Below are positions 13,446 to 15,669 of a DNA stretch of 15,669 nucleotides, piece by piece. How positions within the stretch are numbered: position 1 is the first letter of the stretch; every line of letters begins with the position of its first letter. The position numbers and the translations under genes were made by a program. The notes under the pieces were generated by a model. That model was not told the origin of the DNA and made no database searches. It was given only the letters and a program-made list of their open reading frames with translations. This stretch comes from Gammaproteobacteria bacterium (GTDB lineage Bacteria; Pseudomonadota; Gammaproteobacteria; Pseudomonadales; Pseudohongiellaceae), in assembly GCA_003451715.1 (NCBI GenBank), contig DMJN01000282.1, positions 3,290 through 18,958 of the forward strand. Direction: 5' to 3'.

Positions 13446-14606
13446 TCAGCGTTTGAAGATTATCTTGTCGCCGTAATGGTTCTCCCGTAAAAACCCTGCA
13501 AAGCCATCTATTCCCCTGACGTAGGTATTGAAGAAAGCCAGTGCGTAGGCTGCTGTTATGGTATGTGCTTCGCCTGCATCGATATACGTCAGCGGTTCAT
13601 CGTTGGTGATTCGTGTGCCCGTGCCGAAGCCTCTGCCGTAGTTCGGGTTATATTGGTTGACACTGGTAAATGTCATGTGGCCGGCATCCAGAATTTCCAC
13701 CAGGTAGCGTGGCCCTTCCGATGCTTCATAGTAGTTGCGATTCCTTTCGTTACCCGCAGCTCCGATCACAGAGTCTTCGGTGCCAATCACCATCATGATC
13801 GGGGTGCCTGGATTTTTTCGCTCCAATGTCGAACCACCCGGCGCCAACATCACACCTGCTTTGACCCGCGCATCCTGACTCAGGACGTTGATACTGGTTG
13901 AGCCACCGAAGGACATGCCGCTCACAGCGACCTGTTCCAGATTTACCCGCCCGGCGAAGCGGCTGTCGGTCCCGGCATTCATCTTGATCATGCTGTCGAG
14001 AAGAAAACTGACGTCATTGGGGCGATCGGTCGCCGAATTTGCAGCGCGCTCACCACCGCGTACAACCGGTTTGCCGTCGAGGAATGTAAAACGTGCATTG
14101 CCTGTGTGATCAGCCGACATAACAATGTATCCATGGGATGCCATGTGCTCTACGAAATAGATGTAGCCAAATCGAGTGCCACCACTACCGTGTGAAAACA
14201 GGATTAACGGCCATTCTCCATCACGTATACCCACATCGCGCACGGCGATATTTTCAAAGCTTTGATCCAGTTCGGCTACGGTAATTCCTTCCCGATAACC
14301 ACTGAGCCCTTCTTCAGCCACTTCGATGAAACCCTCTCCTGCTCCCCGTAGAATAAATTCTGAAAACTTGTTCGGAGCCAGATCGCTTGCACTATCGTTG
14401 GCGGGGTACCATATCTCGGTGAGAAGCTGCCGTGGTCCGCCGCTTTCCGGATCCACCCGGCTGTGATCGTCGAGCTGCAGAGAAGTCACGCCAACGGGAT
14501 AGGGCCCGAACTGCTCCGGATCCAGTGAATTCTGAGCCTGCGAAGGCACTGCGATGATGAGTGCAATGATGCCGAACAGGCAGCTGTTGAGGTTTGAATG
14601 TTTCAT
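13446..14606 (-). CDS. Secreted alpha/beta hydrolase, PAF-acetylhydrolase/dienelactone hydrolase type
   Basis: A 386-aa exported serine hydrolase. Signal peptide 1-25 ends PSQAQ. The catalytic triad can be read directly: nucleophile Ser232 in GMSFGG (230-235), Asp278 in VIGTEDSVIG and His310 in DAGHMTF. The oxyanion-hole region is FSHGSGG (137-143). The opening GPYPVGV...TEIWYPA pattern is shared with the bacterial PAF-acetylhydrolase-like/predicted dienelactone hydrolase group. It would cleave an ester of unknown structure in the periplasm or outside the cell. ATG 14606 has AGAGGA 8 nt upstream. The 182-bp gap after it and the 208-bp gap before it suggest a unit of its own. Dienelactone hydrolase chemistry itself is unlikely, since the nucleophile is Ser, not Cys. 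Confidence 0.9.
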   Translation of the reverse strand: MKHSNLNSCLFGIIALIIAVPSQAQNSLDPEQFGPYPVGVTSLQLDDHSRVDPESGGPRQLLTEIWYPANDSASDLAPNKFSEFILRGAGEGFIEVAEEGLSGYREGITVAELDQSFENIAVRDVGIRDGEWPLILFSHGSGGTRFGYIYFVEHMASHGYIVMSADHTGNARFTFLDGKPVVRGGERAANSATDRPNDVSFLLDSMIKMNAGTDSRFAGRVNLEQVAVSGMSFGGSTSINVLSQDARVKAGVMLAPGGSTLERKNPGTPIMMVIGTEDSVIGAAGNERNRNYYEASEGPRYLVEILDAGHMTFTSVNQYNPNYGRGFGTGTRITNDEPLTYIDAGEAHTITAAYALAFFNTYVRGIDGFAGFLRENHYGDKIIFKR

Positions 14607-14628
14607 ATCCGCTTTCCTCTGAAATGGT

Positions 14629-14658
14629 GGACAGGCCAGGATTGTGAAGGCCTGGTCC
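14629..14658. repeat. Inverted repeat in the leader of the hydrolase gene
   Basis: GGACAGGCC (14629-14637) pairs with GGCCTGGTCC (14649-14658) with a single bulged base and an 11-nt loop. An alternative, shorter CCAGG/CCTGG pairing uses the same bases. It ends 8 bp from the hydrolase ribosome site, so in mRNA it could tune translation, or in DNA serve as an operator. It lacks a T-run. Confidence 0.5.
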
Positions 14659-14814
14659 GTTCCGGCTGTGTCTTATCTATTAACTCGCAGGTTCTGTGCA
14701 GAAGACTCGCACATCTCTACAGTCGAAATACATTTTTACCAGAGCCTCGATGAAAGGTATAGCACTAGTCTGCCCGGCTTGAGCAGGCTGTTGCCTCGCA
14801 ATTAACCAGCGGTT

Positions 14815-15669
14815 TCAAGCAGGAGCAGGTGCTTCCAGTTCGATGGTATGAAATGGTTCCAGATTATCCATGGCATCCACGGGTTGGCTGTTTACATCCC
14901 ACTTGAACAGGCGCACTACGCTGCGATCCTGCAGAAAATCGACGAGAGTGAAGCCGTGCTCTTCCAGGGGTACTACCTGTTCATTCAGATCCAGATGCGC
15001 AGAGGGTGTGGAGCCGATTCCTCTCACTACGGTCGGAAAGCCGCGAATCGAAGTGCCTACGGGCCCACTCAGAACAGTCGTCACCGGGTTGGCCCTCATA
15101 TCCAGACTGCCCGTGCGTTGAATTTCCCCCATGCCGATGGCGTGAAGATCGCCACTTATCACCAGCGGTGTCCTGTGTCGCATATCAGTCAGCGATCGCA
15201 TCAAGCGATCATGCTGATCGAGCCAACCTTGTCGCCAGTTCGGTTTTGGAATATTTATGGTCAAGCTGCCCGTGTCGCGATCCAACACATCGGGATACCA
15301 TTCACCCCACTTTCCTGCCGACCAACCTGGTGGGTTTGAAGGTGTGTGTACCAGATGACGTGTGTCATGAGATGCGGTACGTTCATGCAACCACTGCTCG
15401 ACGGCGGGATCGAGGAATGCAGCGTTAAGATCGCCGACGTTCAGTGTTCGCCTGACATCATAAAGCAGTACCTCGGCCAGCTGCCCATAACGCAGAGTTC
15501 CGAAACTCTCCGACAGCTCGCCCCGTTCGCTACGCATCGACCAGGGCAGACCAGCCGGACGGGCAGAGTCTGCAAGAAATTCAGGATAGTAGAGTTGTTG
15601 TGTCGCCCGCGCCAGTTGCAACTGGAACCATGGCACTGGATAGCTCAGAGGGGAGTCGTTTTCCCAGTG
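14815..15669 (-). CDS. PhoD-like metallophosphatase, C-terminal part (5' end outside window)
   Basis: The frame is open to the window edge: 284 residues are seen and no true start is present, so the N-terminal half with the first metal ligands lies beyond 15669. The segment LVISGDLHAIGMGEI (with Asp174 and His176 counted from the edge) matches the GDxH metal motif of PhoD-type phosphatases (PF09423 type). HWENDSP at the edge and LLYDVRR (about 68-74) fit the family's xxND and DTR-like positions. It would hydrolyse phosphomono- or diesters outside the cytoplasm. A GTG at 15636 could be mistaken for a start, but upstream codons continue the family pattern. No helix or anchor follows the core. 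Because only the C-terminal part is seen, subfamily and substrate are open. Confidence 0.75.
   Translation of the reverse strand, partial: HWENDSPLSYPVPWFQLQLARATQQLYYPEFLADSARPAGLPWSMRSERGELSESFGTLRYGQLAEVLLYDVRRTLNVGDLNAAFLDPAVEQWLHERTASHDTRHLVHTPSNPPGWSAGKWGEWYPDVLDRDTGSLTINIPKPNWRQGWLDQHDRLMRSLTDMRHRTPLVISGDLHAIGMGEIQRTGSLDMRANPVTTVLSGPVGTSIRGFPTVVRGIGSTPSAHLDLNEQVVPLEEHGFTLVDFLQDRSVVRLFKWDVNSQPVDAMDNLEPFHTIELEAPAPA

Noticed and set aside
13256..13456. Plus-strand frame of 66 codons in the gap between the VCBS and hydrolase genes
   Set aside because: It starts with TTG without a ribosome site, overlaps both flanking genes at its ends and has no coding character. The 182-bp gap shows nothing else convincing.
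14848..15339. Plus-strand open frame of 163 codons
   Set aside because: Antisense shadow of the PhoD-like gene, whose minus-strand frame carries the family motifs.

Overview
All recognisable genes in this window lie on the minus strand, so transcription runs from the high coordinates towards base 1. The proteins point to a Gram-negative bacterium, most likely a marine or other environmental gammaproteobacterium. Nearly every product carries a Sec or Tat export signal, there is a TonB-like C-terminal domain, and Shine-Dalgarno sites are clear. DUF1592/DUF1552 proteins, PQQ sugar dehydrogenases and PAPS sulfotransferases sit together. The taxon is inferred, not proven.

Upstream block (15669 to 9077): the C-terminal part of a PhoD-like phosphatase that runs off the window edge; a secreted alpha/beta hydrolase of the PAF-acetylhydrolase/dienelactone hydrolase type; a secreted FG-GAP/VCBS beta-propeller protein with six Ca-loop-like motifs; a secreted TPR-like protein ending in a TonB-like C-terminal domain, preceded by the best promoter in the window and by two dyads; and a cytosolic PAPS-dependent sulfotransferase. 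These look like separate or loosely linked units, with gaps of 100-210 bp.

Downstream block (8857 to 52): a likely co-directional operon of seven genes. In order these are a large diheme-type DUF1587/1595/1592/1588/1585 protein, a Tat-exported DUF1552 protein, a Sec-exported ankyrin-repeat protein, a fusion of cytochrome c with a PQQ aldose (sugar) dehydrogenase, a 43-codon Arg/Glu-rich small gene missed by length cut-offs, a b561-type four-helix cytochrome b, and a Tat-exported (probably lipidated) molybdopterin oxidoreductase. The last two are 3 bp apart and surely translated together. The block carries three CxxCH haem c motifs, a diheme membrane cytochrome b, a PQQ enzyme and a Mo enzyme. 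It therefore reads as a periplasmic electron-transfer island whose terminal pair could exchange electrons with the quinone pool. The substrates of the DUF1592/DUF1552 pair and of the Mo enzyme cannot be read from sequence.

Non-coding structure: a pure 7-bp tandem repeat begins 2 bp after the last stop codon and may run past the window's left edge. A degenerate 7-bp repeat lies in the 3' end of the sulfotransferase gene. Inverted repeats occur in three intergenic gaps. No tRNA, rRNA, CRISPR array, transposase or integrase was seen, and no gene-free stretch exceeds about 220 bp.
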